Shown here: positions 1 to 5,618 of the stretch, one piece after another
Layout: every line of letters begins with the position of its first letter
How positions within the stretch are numbered: position 1 is the first letter of the stretch
Assembly (NCBI GenBank): GCA_020722165.1
Contig: DYLI01000096.1
Location: 1-6,295, forward strand
Reading direction: 5' to 3'
DNA: 6,295 nucleotides
DNA from: Halothiobacillus neapolitanus
Lineage (GTDB): Bacteria > Pseudomonadota > Gammaproteobacteria > Halothiobacillales > Halothiobacillaceae
The notes under the pieces: model-generated
Database searches by the model: none
Seen by the model: the letters and a program-made list of their open reading frames with translations, nothing else
Told to the model about the DNA's origin: nothing
Made by a program: the position numbers and the translations under genes

Positions 1-64
1 GATATTGAGAGGCAAGCCATTGAGTGACAGTTACGCCATGGCTCAGATTGTTTTAATGCGTTGA
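1..64 (+). other. Possible 3' tail of an upstream gene
   Basis: Two forward frames are open from the window edge. One runs to a TGA at 62-64 (20 residues, ending IVLMR) and the other to a TGA at 25-27 (ending RQAIE). Neither fragment is long enough to recognise. The intrinsic terminator starting at 77 fits a forward gene ending at 27 or 64, which is the only support for a coding tail here. It could equally be non-coding. Confidence 0.2.
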
Positions 65-76
65 GTTTTGTCCTGA

Positions 77-104
77 AAAGAGCGGAATCTTCCGCTCTTT
101 TTTT
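77..104 (+). terminator. Intrinsic (rho-independent) terminator
   Basis: A near-perfect inverted repeat, AAAGAGCGGA (77-86) against TCCGCTCTTT (91-100) with a four-base loop, is followed directly by more T residues (101-104). This is a textbook stem plus U-tract on the + strand. It most likely ends the transcript of a gene upstream of the window. Only 26 nt separate it from the next ATG, so the next gene's promoter must overlap it or lie before it. Confidence 0.85.
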
Positions 105-130
105 ATTCCCTGCATTGATGGAGAAAAATA

Positions 131-1042
131 ATGAAAGCATCTAAGTTGATTATTGGTCTGGTTATGGGCTCTGGCTTGTTGGCAACGCTTCCGGTTTTCG
201 CCGCCGATGGGCTTAAGCCATTCCTTGCTGCGCCTGCGCAAACGGGCGCTGTCAAGGATGTGAGCGAGCAAATGAAAGGCAAGCTTAAAGAAGCCGGGTT
301 TGTGGTGGTGGGTGATTTTGCCGCTCCGGGGAAATCGCGCGTCCTTGCGGTAACGAGTGATGCTCTGAAAAAGTCTGCCGCCAAAGGTGATCGCAGTGCT
401 TATGGCATCACCATGCGGGTGTCCATGGCCGAGAAGGATGGCAAAGTCAGCGTGAGCTGCACCAATCCGGATTATTTTTCAGCGGCTTATCACATGGGTA
501 ATAACGCGGAAGTTAAAAAGGGACTGGAAACCGCTGTGGGTTGTAATGAGCCGTTTGGCGCTGGAGAAATGAGTGCAGCGGATATTGCCGGCTACCATTA
601 TGCGATTGGCATGGAGTATCTCGACGATGTTTACACCTTGGGCGAGTTTGCGAGCTTTGATGAGGCGAAAAAGTCGGTTGAAGCGGGTTTGGAGTCGAAT
701 AAATCCGGGGTGAAGAAGGTTTATCGTGTCGAGATTCCAGGCAAAAATCAGGTGGTCTATGGCGTGCTCCTGAATACCAAGGCGAGCAACAAGGATGCCG
801 ACGACGGTTTTATCATGGGCGTACTGGATCATGGCGACAAAAATCGCCTGGGCTATTTGCCGTATGAGATTTTAGTGAATAACAACAAGGTCGAAGCATT
901 GCACATGCGCTATCGAGCTGCTGTGTATTTCCCGCAATTGCCCATGTTGGGCGATGGCCCGAGCTTCTTCAAACTGCAAGCTTCGCCGGATGCGATTGGC
1001 GAAGTTCTGACGGGCGTAGTCACACCCAAGCCTGCTCAGTGA
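131..1042 (+). CDS. Exported protein of unknown function, possibly DUF302-like
   Basis: I do not recognise this 303-residue protein with confidence. The N-terminus is a clear Sec signal peptide: lysines at 2 and 5, a hydrophobic stretch over residues 6-22, and VFA-A or FAA-D as cleavage site around residues 24-25, so the mature protein is probably periplasmic. No further membrane segment is visible. The mature part looks like two alpha/beta halves. Residues 40-140 (amphipathic helix, then strands around GFVVVGDF and YGITMRVSM) loosely recall DUF302-type domains; residues 168-300 include a helix at SFDEAKKSVEAGLES and strands around VVYGVLL and DGFIMGVL. Two cysteines (C110, C138) could form a disulfide. 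The ATG at 131 is preceded by GGAG at 120-123 with 7-nt spacing, which fixes the start. It is separated by 195 nt from ilvI and probably transcribed independently. The family assignment is a guess; the secreted nature is well supported. Confidence 0.85.
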   Translation: MKASKLIIGLVMGSGLLATLPVFAADGLKPFLAAPAQTGAVKDVSEQMKGKLKEAGFVVVGDFAAPGKSRVLAVTSDALKKSAAKGDRSAYGITMRVSMAEKDGKVSVSCTNPDYFSAAYHMGNNAEVKKGLETAVGCNEPFGAGEMSAADIAGYHYAIGMEYLDDVYTLGEFASFDEAKKSVEAGLESNKSGVKKVYRVEIPGKNQVVYGVLLNTKASNKDADDGFIMGVLDHGDKNRLGYLPYEILVNNNKVEALHMRYRAAVYFPQLPMLGDGPSFFKLQASPDAIGEVLTGVVTPKPAQ

Positions 1043-1063
1043 TTCTTTTAAGAGCGTGCTTTT

Positions 1064-1077
1064 GGGAGAAGCTTCCC
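1064..1077 (+). terminator. Weak hairpin after the exported-protein gene
   Basis: GGGAG (1064-1068) can pair with TTCCC (1073-1077) around a four-base loop, one pair being G-U. It lies 22 nt after the stop codon of the preceding gene, but the following sequence (TTGATTTG) is a poor U-tract. The upstream GCTTTT could pair with part of the same sequence instead, so it may only be an inefficient terminator or a chance structure. Confidence 0.25.
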
Positions 1078-1090
1078 TTGATTTGATGCT

Positions 1091-1118
1091 GCTTTTCAGT
1101 TCCACCGCACTGGAAAGC
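1091..1118 (+). promoter_or_regulatory. Stem-loop in the ilv leader
   Basis: GCTTTTCAG (1091-1099) pairs with CTGGAAAGC (1110-1118) over nine base pairs with one G-U wobble and a ten-base loop. It sits in the 195-nt gap before ilvI and is not followed by a T-run. A 12-codon ORF (1086-1124, ATG to TAG, beginning MLLF) overlaps it, but it lacks a Shine-Dalgarno and has no Ile or Val codons. I could not identify a convincing promoter in this gap; TAAAAT at 1141-1146 resembles a -10 without a -35. The role is unknown. Confidence 0.35.
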
Positions 1119-1221
1119 TGGTAGTTCGCGGGCGGATGCGTAAAATACCCTCTCTTTTTCGTTATGTTATGTCCAGACTACGGTTTGGCATGATCGGGTG
1201 GCCAACAGCCGCCGATCTTTT

Positions 1222-1228
1222 GAGGGAG
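1222..1228 (+). promoter_or_regulatory. Ribosome binding site deciding the ilvI GTG start
   Basis: GAGGGAG lies nine bases upstream of the GTG at 1238. The alternative in-frame ATGs at 1136, 1169 and 1190 have no comparable purine-rich motif at the right distance. This supports a GTG start. Confidence 0.75.
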
Positions 1229-1237
1229 TCGCCGTCC

Positions 1238-2941
1238 GTGGAATTTTTGTCCGGTGGAGAAATTTTTGTCCGTTGCTTGCAGGAAGAAGGCGTTGATATC
1301 GTCTTTGGTTATCCTGGTGGCGCGGTGCTGCATATTTATGATGCTCTGTTTCAACAGGAGCAGGTCAAACACATCCTGGTGCGCCACGAGCAAGGCGCGA
1401 CCCATATGGCGGATGGCTACGCGCGCGCCACGGGGAAAGTAGGTGTCGTCCTGGTGACATCCGGCCCCGGCGCAACCAACGCGGTGACCGGGATCGCCAC
1501 GGCCAATATGGATTCGATTCCGATGGTGGTGTTTACCGGTCAGGTGCCTACCCACATGATTGGTAACGATGCTTTTCAGGAAGTCGATAACGTCGGCATT
1601 ACGCGCCCGTGCGTTAAGCATAACTTTTTGATCAAAGACGTGCGCGACATTGCCGCGACCATCAAAAAGGCGTTTTACATTGCCAGCACCGGTCGGCCTG
1701 GCCCTGTTTTGGTGGATATTCCCAAGGATATTACTGACCCAAAAATCAAGATTCCGTTCGAGTACCCCAAAGACGTGGTGCTGCGCTCTTACAACCCCGT
1801 GTTGAAGGGCGATGACGGGCAAATCAAGAAAGCCGTTGATCTGATTTTGTCGGCCAAGCGTCCCATGCTCTACACCGGCGGCGGCGTGGTGCTTGGCGGC
1901 GCATCGGAACAGCTCACGCGCTTTACGCGCATGCTCAATTACCCGATCACCAATACCTTGATGGGCTTGGGTGGCTTTCCGGCCAGTGATCGTCAATTTG
2001 TCGGCATGTTGGGCATGCACGGCACTTACGAAGCGAATATGGGGATGCACCATTGCGACGTGCTGATTGCGATTGGCTCGCGTTTTGATGATCGCGTGAC
2101 CGGCAATTTGGCCAAATTCTGTCCAACGGCCAAAATCGTGCATGTGGATATTGATCCGGCATCGATTTCCAAAAACGTCAAGGTCGATGTGCCTATCGTC
2201 GGCCAAGTGGGCGATGTGCTGAATAGCATGATGCAGATTATGGAGCATGAAGGCCGCAAGCCTGATGCTGCGGCGATTGATGCGTGGTGGTCGCAGATTG
2301 AGGAATGGCGCGGCCTTGAGTGCATGAAATATGGCTGGAGCGATGAAACCATCAAGCCGCAGTATGTCGTGCAAAAACTTTGGGAAGTGACCGGTGGCGA
2401 TGCGTACATCACCACCGATGTCGGTCAGCATCAAATGTGGGCGGCGCAGTACTACCCGTTTGACAAGCCAAACCGCTGGATTAACTCGGGCGGTCTGGGC
2501 ACGATGGGCTTTGGCTTGCCTGCTGCGCTGGGTGTCAAAGCGGCGTTTCCCGATGCTGAAGTGGCCTGTGTGACCGGTGATGGCAGTATCCAGATGAACA
2601 TTCAGGAGCTCTCAACCGCGCTGCAATACCATTTGCCGGTTAAAGTGATTAGCCTCAACAATCGCTATCTTGGCATGGTGAGGCAGTGGCAGGAGTTCTT
2701 TTACGCCGGTCGTTACGCCATGAGCTACATGGAAGCCTTGCCTGACTTCGTTAAGCTAGCCGAAGCCTATGGCCATGTTGGGATGCTGATCGACAAGCCG
2801 GCGGACGTTGAAGGCGCATTGCGTGAGGCCTTCAAGCTCAAGGATCGTTTGGTGTTTATGGATTTCCGTACCGAACCGACCGAAAACGTCTATCCGATGG
2901 TGCCAGCAGGTGCGGGTCTTAACGAAATGATTTTGGTGTAA
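1238..2941 (+). CDS. ilvI: Acetolactate synthase large (catalytic) subunit
   Basis: ThDP-, FAD- and Mg-dependent enzyme (also called ilvB) that condenses two pyruvates to 2-acetolactate, or pyruvate with 2-ketobutyrate to 2-aceto-2-hydroxybutyrate, the first common step of valine, leucine and isoleucine synthesis; cytosolic, working with IlvH. From the GTG the protein has 567 residues, as expected for the family. The N-terminal ThDP domain shows FGYPGGAVLHIYDAL at about 23-37 and the catalytic glutamate E51 in RHEQGA. The C-terminal domain has the ThDP/Mg motif GDGS at 447-450 with NN at 474-475. The reading frame stays open upstream to an ATG at 1136, but those 34 extra residues do not resemble the family, whose members begin close to the LSGGEIFVRCLQ segment. 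The GTG also has the better ribosome binding site. ilvH begins 3 nt after the stop, so the two are co-transcribed. No key residue is missing. Confidence 0.97.
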   Translation: MEFLSGGEIFVRCLQEEGVDIVFGYPGGAVLHIYDALFQQEQVKHILVRHEQGATHMADGYARATGKVGVVLVTSGPGATNAVTGIATANMDSIPMVVFTGQVPTHMIGNDAFQEVDNVGITRPCVKHNFLIKDVRDIAATIKKAFYIASTGRPGPVLVDIPKDITDPKIKIPFEYPKDVVLRSYNPVLKGDDGQIKKAVDLILSAKRPMLYTGGGVVLGGASEQLTRFTRMLNYPITNTLMGLGGFPASDRQFVGMLGMHGTYEANMGMHHCDVLIAIGSRFDDRVTGNLAKFCPTAKIVHVDIDPASISKNVKVDVPIVGQVGDVLNSMMQIMEHEGRKPDAAAIDAWWSQIEEWRGLECMKYGWSDETIKPQYVVQKLWEVTGGDAYITTDVGQHQMWAAQYYPFDKPNRWINSGGLGTMGFGLPAALGVKAAFPDAEVACVTGDGSIQMNIQELSTALQYHLPVKVISLNNRYLGMVRQWQEFFYAGRYAMSYMEALPDFVKLAEAYGHVGMLIDKPADVEGALREAFKLKDRLVFMDFRTEPTENVYPMVPAGAGLNEMILV

Positions 2942-2944
2942 AAC

Positions 2945-3436
2945 ATGCGGCATATCATCTCTTTACTGATGGAAAACGAAGCTGGCGCGCTGTCGCGTGT
3001 GGCGGGCTTATTTTCTGCACGCGGTTACAATATCGAATCGCTGACCGTTGCGCCGACTAATGATGCGACCTTGTCACGCATGACCATTGTGACGCGCGGT
3101 GATGAACAGATTATCGAGCAGATTATCAAGCAGTTGAACAAGCTGATTGATGTGGTCCAAGTGCAGGATATTCAGGATGCGCCGCATATCGAGCGCGAGC
3201 TGCTGCTCATCAAGCTGCAAGCCACGGGCGAGCAGCGTGACGAAGTGTTCCGCTTGGCGGAAATCTTCCGTGGGCAGATTCTTGACGTGACCGACGCAAG
3301 CTATGTGGTGCAAATCACCGGCCCGGGCGCACGTCTGGATGCGTTTATTGAGGCGGTTGGCAACATTCCCGTGATCGAAATGGCGCGCACCGGCGCGCTG
3401 GGTCTGTCGCGTGGTTCGTGTGGCATGTCTATTTAA
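2945..3436 (+). CDS. ilvH: Acetolactate synthase small (regulatory) subunit
   Basis: Regulatory subunit that activates the large subunit and confers feedback inhibition by valine. The 163 residues equal the length of E. coli IlvH. The N-terminal ACT domain carries the hallmark stretches NEAGALSRVAGLFSARGYNI (11-30) and ESLTVAPT; N11, G14, N29 and A36, positions associated with valine binding in the E. coli protein, are all present. The C-terminal domain includes EIFRGQILDVT. The ATG lies 3 nt after the ilvI TAA and lacks a clear Shine-Dalgarno, which suggests translational coupling to ilvI. The last residues after SRG (SCGMSI) look less typical than the rest. The stop codon TAA forms the start of an apparent target-site duplication of the downstream repeat element. 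Confidence 0.97.
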   Translation: MRHIISLLMENEAGALSRVAGLFSARGYNIESLTVAPTNDATLSRMTIVTRGDEQIIEQIIKQLNKLIDVVQVQDIQDAPHIERELLLIKLQATGEQRDEVFRLAEIFRGQILDVTDASYVVQITGPGARLDAFIEAVGNIPVIEMARTGALGLSRGSCGMSI

Positions 3437-3441
3437 TTCTT
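3434..3441 (+). repeat. Left flanking direct repeat (possible target-site duplication)
   Basis: TAATTCTT, immediately left of the inverted-repeat element, matches TAATTTTT at 3556-3563 in seven of eight bases. The first three bases are the ilvH stop codon. Such flanking repeats are what transposase-mediated insertion leaves behind; low complexity makes chance possible. Confidence 0.5.
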
Positions 3442-3555
3442 GCCACAGAGGACACAGAGGACACGGAGTTTTTGTATCGCGTTCGTGTGGGATTTAGCCG
3501 GCTCATGCGATGTCCATCACTGCGAAGCCTGTAACTCCTCTGTGCCCTCTGTGGC
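3442..3555. mobile_element. 114-bp MITE-like inverted-repeat element
   Basis: The left end reads GCCACAGAGGACACAGAGG (3442-3460). The right end (3537-3555) is its reverse complement with one mismatch. Each arm is built from 9-bp units of the form CACAGAGGA; the left arm has a third, degenerate unit (3462-3468). The interior is about 65 bp, contains the palindrome AGCCGGCT (3496-3503) almost exactly at the centre, and has short complementary segments (TTCG 3482-3485 with CGAA 3523-3526), so the whole element could fold as a long imperfect hairpin. It encodes nothing convincing and lacks a transposase, as expected of a non-autonomous element. It lies between ilvH and ilvC inside the operon without an evident terminator. 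From memory, CACAGAG-type dispersed repeats occur in many environmental Proteobacteria, but I cannot verify that here. It may be a REP-like sequence rather than a transposon derivative. Confidence 0.65.
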
Positions 3556-3563
3556 TAATTTTT
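3556..3563 (+). repeat. Right flanking direct repeat (possible target-site duplication)
   Basis: TAATTTTT directly follows the right inverted arm and pairs with TAATTCTT at 3434-3441. Deleting one copy plus the element would leave a gap of only 34 nt between the ilvH stop and the ilvC ATG, a spacing normal for an operon. Confidence 0.5.
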
Positions 3564-3581
3564 GGTTTTCTGATTTTTTGT

Positions 3582-3585
3582 GGAG
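3582..3585 (+). promoter_or_regulatory. Ribosome binding site of ilvC
   Basis: GGAG lies seven bases before the ATG at 3593. The frame is open further upstream to about 3440, but that stretch is repeat-element sequence, so this site decides the start. Confidence 0.75.
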
Positions 3586-3592
3586 CTTTTTT

Positions 3593-4609
3593 ATGCAAAT
3601 GTATTACGACAAAGACTGTGATCTTTCTATCATCCGCGCCAAAACCGTGGCCATTATCGGCTATGGTTCACAAGGCCATGCCCATGCGCTGAATCTGCGT
3701 GATTCGGGCGTTAAAGTGATTGTCGGTCTGCGCGAGGGGTCGTCTTCAGCGATCAAGGCAAAAAACGAAGGTTTGAGCGTGATGAACGTTCCCGCAGCGG
3801 TTGCGGCGGCGGATGTAGTCATGATGCTGACCCCGGATGAATTCCAGTCGGCAATTTACGCCTGCGATATCGAACCCAATTTGAAGCAAGGCGCAACGTT
3901 GGCCTTCGCCCACGGTTTCAGCATCCTGTACAACCAGATCGTGCCGCGTAAGGATTTGGACGTGATTATGATTGCCCCCAAAGCACCGGGGCACACCGTG
4001 CGTTCCGAGTTTGTGCGTGGCGGCGGCGTACCTGATTTGATCGCAGTGCATCAAGATGCGTCGGGCAAAGCGCGTGCGACAGCCATGTCATACGCTTCAG
4101 GCGTGGGTGGCGGTCGTACCGGCATTATCGAAACCACCTTTAAAGACGAAACTGAAACCGACCTGTTCGGTGAGCAAGCTGTACTGTGCGGCGGCGCGGT
4201 TGAGCTGGTGAAAATGGGCTTTGAAACCTTGACCGAAGCGGGTTATGCGCCAGAAATGGCTTATTTCGAGTGCTTGCACGAGTTGAAACTGATTGTTGAT
4301 TTGATGTACGAAGGCGGCATTGCCAACATGAATTACTCCATCTCCAACAACGCGGAGTATGGCGAGTATGTGACCGGCCCTGAGGTTATCAACGAGCAAT
4401 CACGCGCCGCCATGCGCAATGCGCTCAAGCGCGTGCAAAACGGCGAATACGCCAAGATGTTCATCAACGAAGGTCGCTTGAACTATCCTTCCATGACCGC
4501 ACGTCGCCGTCAGAATGCCGAGCACCCAATTGAAGTGACCGGCGGCAAGCTGCGCGAAATGATGCCGTGGATTACTAAAAACAAGATTGTCGATCAGACC
4601 AAGAACTGA
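3593..4609 (+). CDS. ilvC: Ketol-acid reductoisomerase, class I (NADP+)
   Basis: Converts 2-acetolactate or 2-aceto-2-hydroxybutyrate by Mg-dependent alkyl migration and NADPH reduction to the 2,3-dihydroxy acids, the second common step of branched-chain amino acid synthesis; cytosolic. From the ATG at 3593 the protein has 338 residues, the usual class I length. The N-terminal Rossmann domain has GYGSQG at 23-28 and R47 with following serines for the NADPH phosphate; H107 sits in the AFAHGF motif. The C-terminal knotted domain provides the metal ligands D190 and E194 (TDLFGEQ) and E226 and E230 (YFECLHE), with the substrate-binding serines in NYSISNN at 248-253. The frame continues 51 codons upstream into the inserted repeat, but these residues are unrelated to the family, and GGAG precedes the chosen ATG. 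It probably shares the ilvI-ilvH transcript across the repeat, and a terminator follows 21 nt after its stop. Confidence 0.97.
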   Translation: MQMYYDKDCDLSIIRAKTVAIIGYGSQGHAHALNLRDSGVKVIVGLREGSSSAIKAKNEGLSVMNVPAAVAAADVVMMLTPDEFQSAIYACDIEPNLKQGATLAFAHGFSILYNQIVPRKDLDVIMIAPKAPGHTVRSEFVRGGGVPDLIAVHQDASGKARATAMSYASGVGGGRTGIIETTFKDETETDLFGEQAVLCGGAVELVKMGFETLTEAGYAPEMAYFECLHELKLIVDLMYEGGIANMNYSISNNAEYGEYVTGPEVINEQSRAAMRNALKRVQNGEYAKMFINEGRLNYPSMTARRRQNAEHPIEVTGGKLREMMPWITKNKIVDQTKN

Positions 4610-4630
4610 TTTGTAATGAGTTTTTAGTCG

Positions 4631-4655
4631 AAGGCCGCCCAGTGCGGCCTTTTTT
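4631..4655 (+). terminator. Intrinsic terminator of the ilv operon
   Basis: AAGGCCGC (4631-4638) pairs perfectly with GCGGCCTT (4644-4651) around a five-base loop, with a run of six T at 4650-4655. It sits 21 nt after the ilvC stop codon and separates ilvIHC from pssA. Confidence 0.92.
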
Positions 4656-4715
4656 GTGGCTGATGTTTCTGTGGCAAAAATGATTCCGGGTTAAACTTCA
4701 CGCCATTCTTTTTCT

Positions 4716-5477
4716 ATGCAACGCCCCATGAATCACGACGACAGCGAATCTATTGACCATCCACGCAGTAAAGCGATTTTTCTGTTGCCCAATTTACTGA
4801 CCACAGCGGGTTTGTTTTGCGGTTTTTACGCCATTATCGCCGCCACGCAAGGCAAATTTGAGCAGGCGGCGATGGCGGTGTTTTTGGCCATGGTCTTCGA
4901 TATGCTCGATGGTCGCGTGGCGCGCATGACCAATACCCAGAGCGATTTTGGCGTGCAGTATGATTCGTTATCGGATGTCATTGCTTTCGGTGTTGCCCCG
5001 GCGTTGGTGGTGTATTTGTGGGCATTATCGGGGATTGAAGGGCGCTGGGGTTGGATAGGCGCGTTTGTCTATGTCGCGGGGGCGGCGATCCGTTTGGCGC
5101 GTTTTAATGTGCAGGTGGATAGCACGGACAAAAATTTCTTTGTTGGCTTGGCCAGCCCCGCCGCAGCGGCTTTGCTGATGGGGATGGTTTGGGTTGCCGA
5201 GGAGCACAGTCTGAGCAGCGCCGCTTTCGCCGGTTGGGCGTGGGTACTGACAGTGAGCGCGGGTTTGTTGATGGTGAGCAGTTTGCCGTTTTACAGCTTC
5301 AAAAGCTTTGATCTACGCAAGCGCGTGTCGTATTTGAGTGTGCCGCTGGTGATTGTGGTGTTTGCGCTGGCAGCACGTGATTTTGCCTTGACCCTCTGGG
5401 GCGTTTTTGTGCTCTATGCCTTGTCGGCACCGCTTTATTTATTGCTGCGCCGTATGCGGCGGGTTAAGCCTGCTTGA
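4716..5477 (+). CDS. pssA: CDP-diacylglycerol--serine O-phosphatidyltransferase
   Basis: Integral inner-membrane enzyme that transfers phosphatidyl from CDP-diacylglycerol to L-serine, giving phosphatidylserine, the precursor of phosphatidylethanolamine. Of 253 residues, 62-87 hold the complete CDP-alcohol phosphotransferase signature: D62, D65-G66, A69-R70, G79, D83 and D87. The PNLLTTAGLFCGFYA segment just before it is typical of the PssA subgroup. Further hydrophobic segments lie at roughly 24-44, 92-105, 143-160, 172-192, 205-222 and 226-243, with a basic C-terminal tail (RRMRRVK) that would face the cytosol. The start is uncertain: neither the ATG at 4716 nor the one at 4728 has a Shine-Dalgarno, and the first four residues carry no conserved feature. 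A terminator precedes it by 60 nt, so it should have its own promoter, which I could not identify. Its place beside ilv and leu genes is a conserved-looking neighbourhood without an obvious metabolic link. Confidence 0.94.
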   Translation: MQRPMNHDDSESIDHPRSKAIFLLPNLLTTAGLFCGFYAIIAATQGKFEQAAMAVFLAMVFDMLDGRVARMTNTQSDFGVQYDSLSDVIAFGVAPALVVYLWALSGIEGRWGWIGAFVYVAGAAIRLARFNVQVDSTDKNFFVGLASPAAAALLMGMVWVAEEHSLSSAAFAGWAWVLTVSAGLLMVSSLPFYSFKSFDLRKRVSYLSVPLVIVVFALAARDFALTLWGVFVLYALSAPLYLLLRRMRRVKPA

Positions 5478-5503
5478 TATGGCATAGGGATTGCCTTTAT
5501 ATT
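5474..5503 (+). promoter_or_regulatory. Sigma70-type promoter of the leuA leader
   Basis: TTGATA (5474-5479) and TATATT (5498-5503) each match the consensus in five of six bases, with an 18-nt spacer. The -35 overlaps the pssA stop codon (5475-5477). The expected start point, six or seven bases after the -10, is A5510 or its neighbour, which is the first base of the leader ORF ATG. An alternative -10 TTTATA at 5496-5501 gives a 16-nt spacer and a start only two bases earlier. Confidence 0.65.
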
Positions 5504-5509
5504 CACACC

Positions 5510-5596
5510 ATGAACGCTCAATCACGCCAGTTCGCCGATTTCTTCGCTCAAGGCTATTCACTAGCCCTGCGACTGTTGCTGCCTTGCGGCATCTAA
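5510..5596 (+). CDS. leuL: Leucine-rich leader peptide of leuA
   Basis: A 28-codon ORF, ATG at 5510 to TAA at 5594-5596. Residues 18-24 read LALRLLL, five leucine codons in seven (CTA, CTG, CTG, TTG, CTG), placed four codons before the end. Leucine codons so concentrated in a short ORF just upstream of leuA are the hallmark of a leader peptide on which ribosomes stall when leucyl-tRNA is short. There is no Shine-Dalgarno. The predicted transcription start coincides with the ATG, so the peptide is probably translated from a leaderless mRNA. A strong stem-loop overlaps its last codons (5581-5618). The symbol leuL is by analogy with enterobacterial leader peptides, not by sequence homology. Confidence 0.75.
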   Translation: MNAQSRQFADFFAQGYSLALRLLLPCGI

Positions 5597-5618
5597 CTCT
5601 TCCCGTGCCTGGCGAGGC
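5581..5618 (+). promoter_or_regulatory. Stem-loop overlapping the leader ORF end
   Basis: GCCTTGCGGCA (5581-5591) pairs with TGCC...GGCGAGGC (5606-5618) over 11 base pairs, with a two-base bulge (5610-5611), one G-U pair and a 14-nt loop containing the leader stop codon. The 5' arm begins at the last base of the final leucine codon, so a ribosome stalled there would block it. Two alternative hairpins are mutually exclusive with it: TGCC-TTGC-GGCA (5580-5591) and GCCT-GGCG-AGGC (5607-5618). This is the competing-structure layout expected of an attenuator, but no T-run follows. Confidence 0.6.

Noticed and set aside
1086..1124. 12-codon ORF before ilvI as an attenuation leader peptide
   Set aside because: It has three Leu codons but no Ile or Val, no Shine-Dalgarno and no terminator downstream, so it is probably a chance ORF.
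1136..1237. Longer ilvI start at the ATG at 1136 giving a 601-residue protein
   Set aside because: The additional 34 residues do not resemble acetolactate synthase N-termini, and the GTG at 1238 has a better-placed GAGGGAG and gives the usual 567-residue length.
1178..2434. Long minus-strand open frame of 418 codons opposite ilvI
   Set aside because: It is antisense to a well-conserved enzyme gene, and its composition (rich in His, Arg and Asn) is what the reverse complement of the ilvI codons would give. No family features are seen.
3418..3436. Atypical ilvH C-terminus (SCGMSI) caused by the inserted element
   Set aside because: The element begins after the stop codon and the apparent duplication starts at the TAA itself, so the preceding codons would be unchanged by the insertion.
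3440..3592. Upstream extension of ilvC (51 codons) through the repeat element
   Set aside because: The stretch is mostly inverted-repeat sequence, and the 338-residue form starting at 3593 matches the class I family length and has GGAG upstream.
4669..4676. TCTGTGGC near pssA as a remnant of the repeat element
   Set aside because: Only eight bases match the element's end and no second arm or unit is nearby; likely chance.
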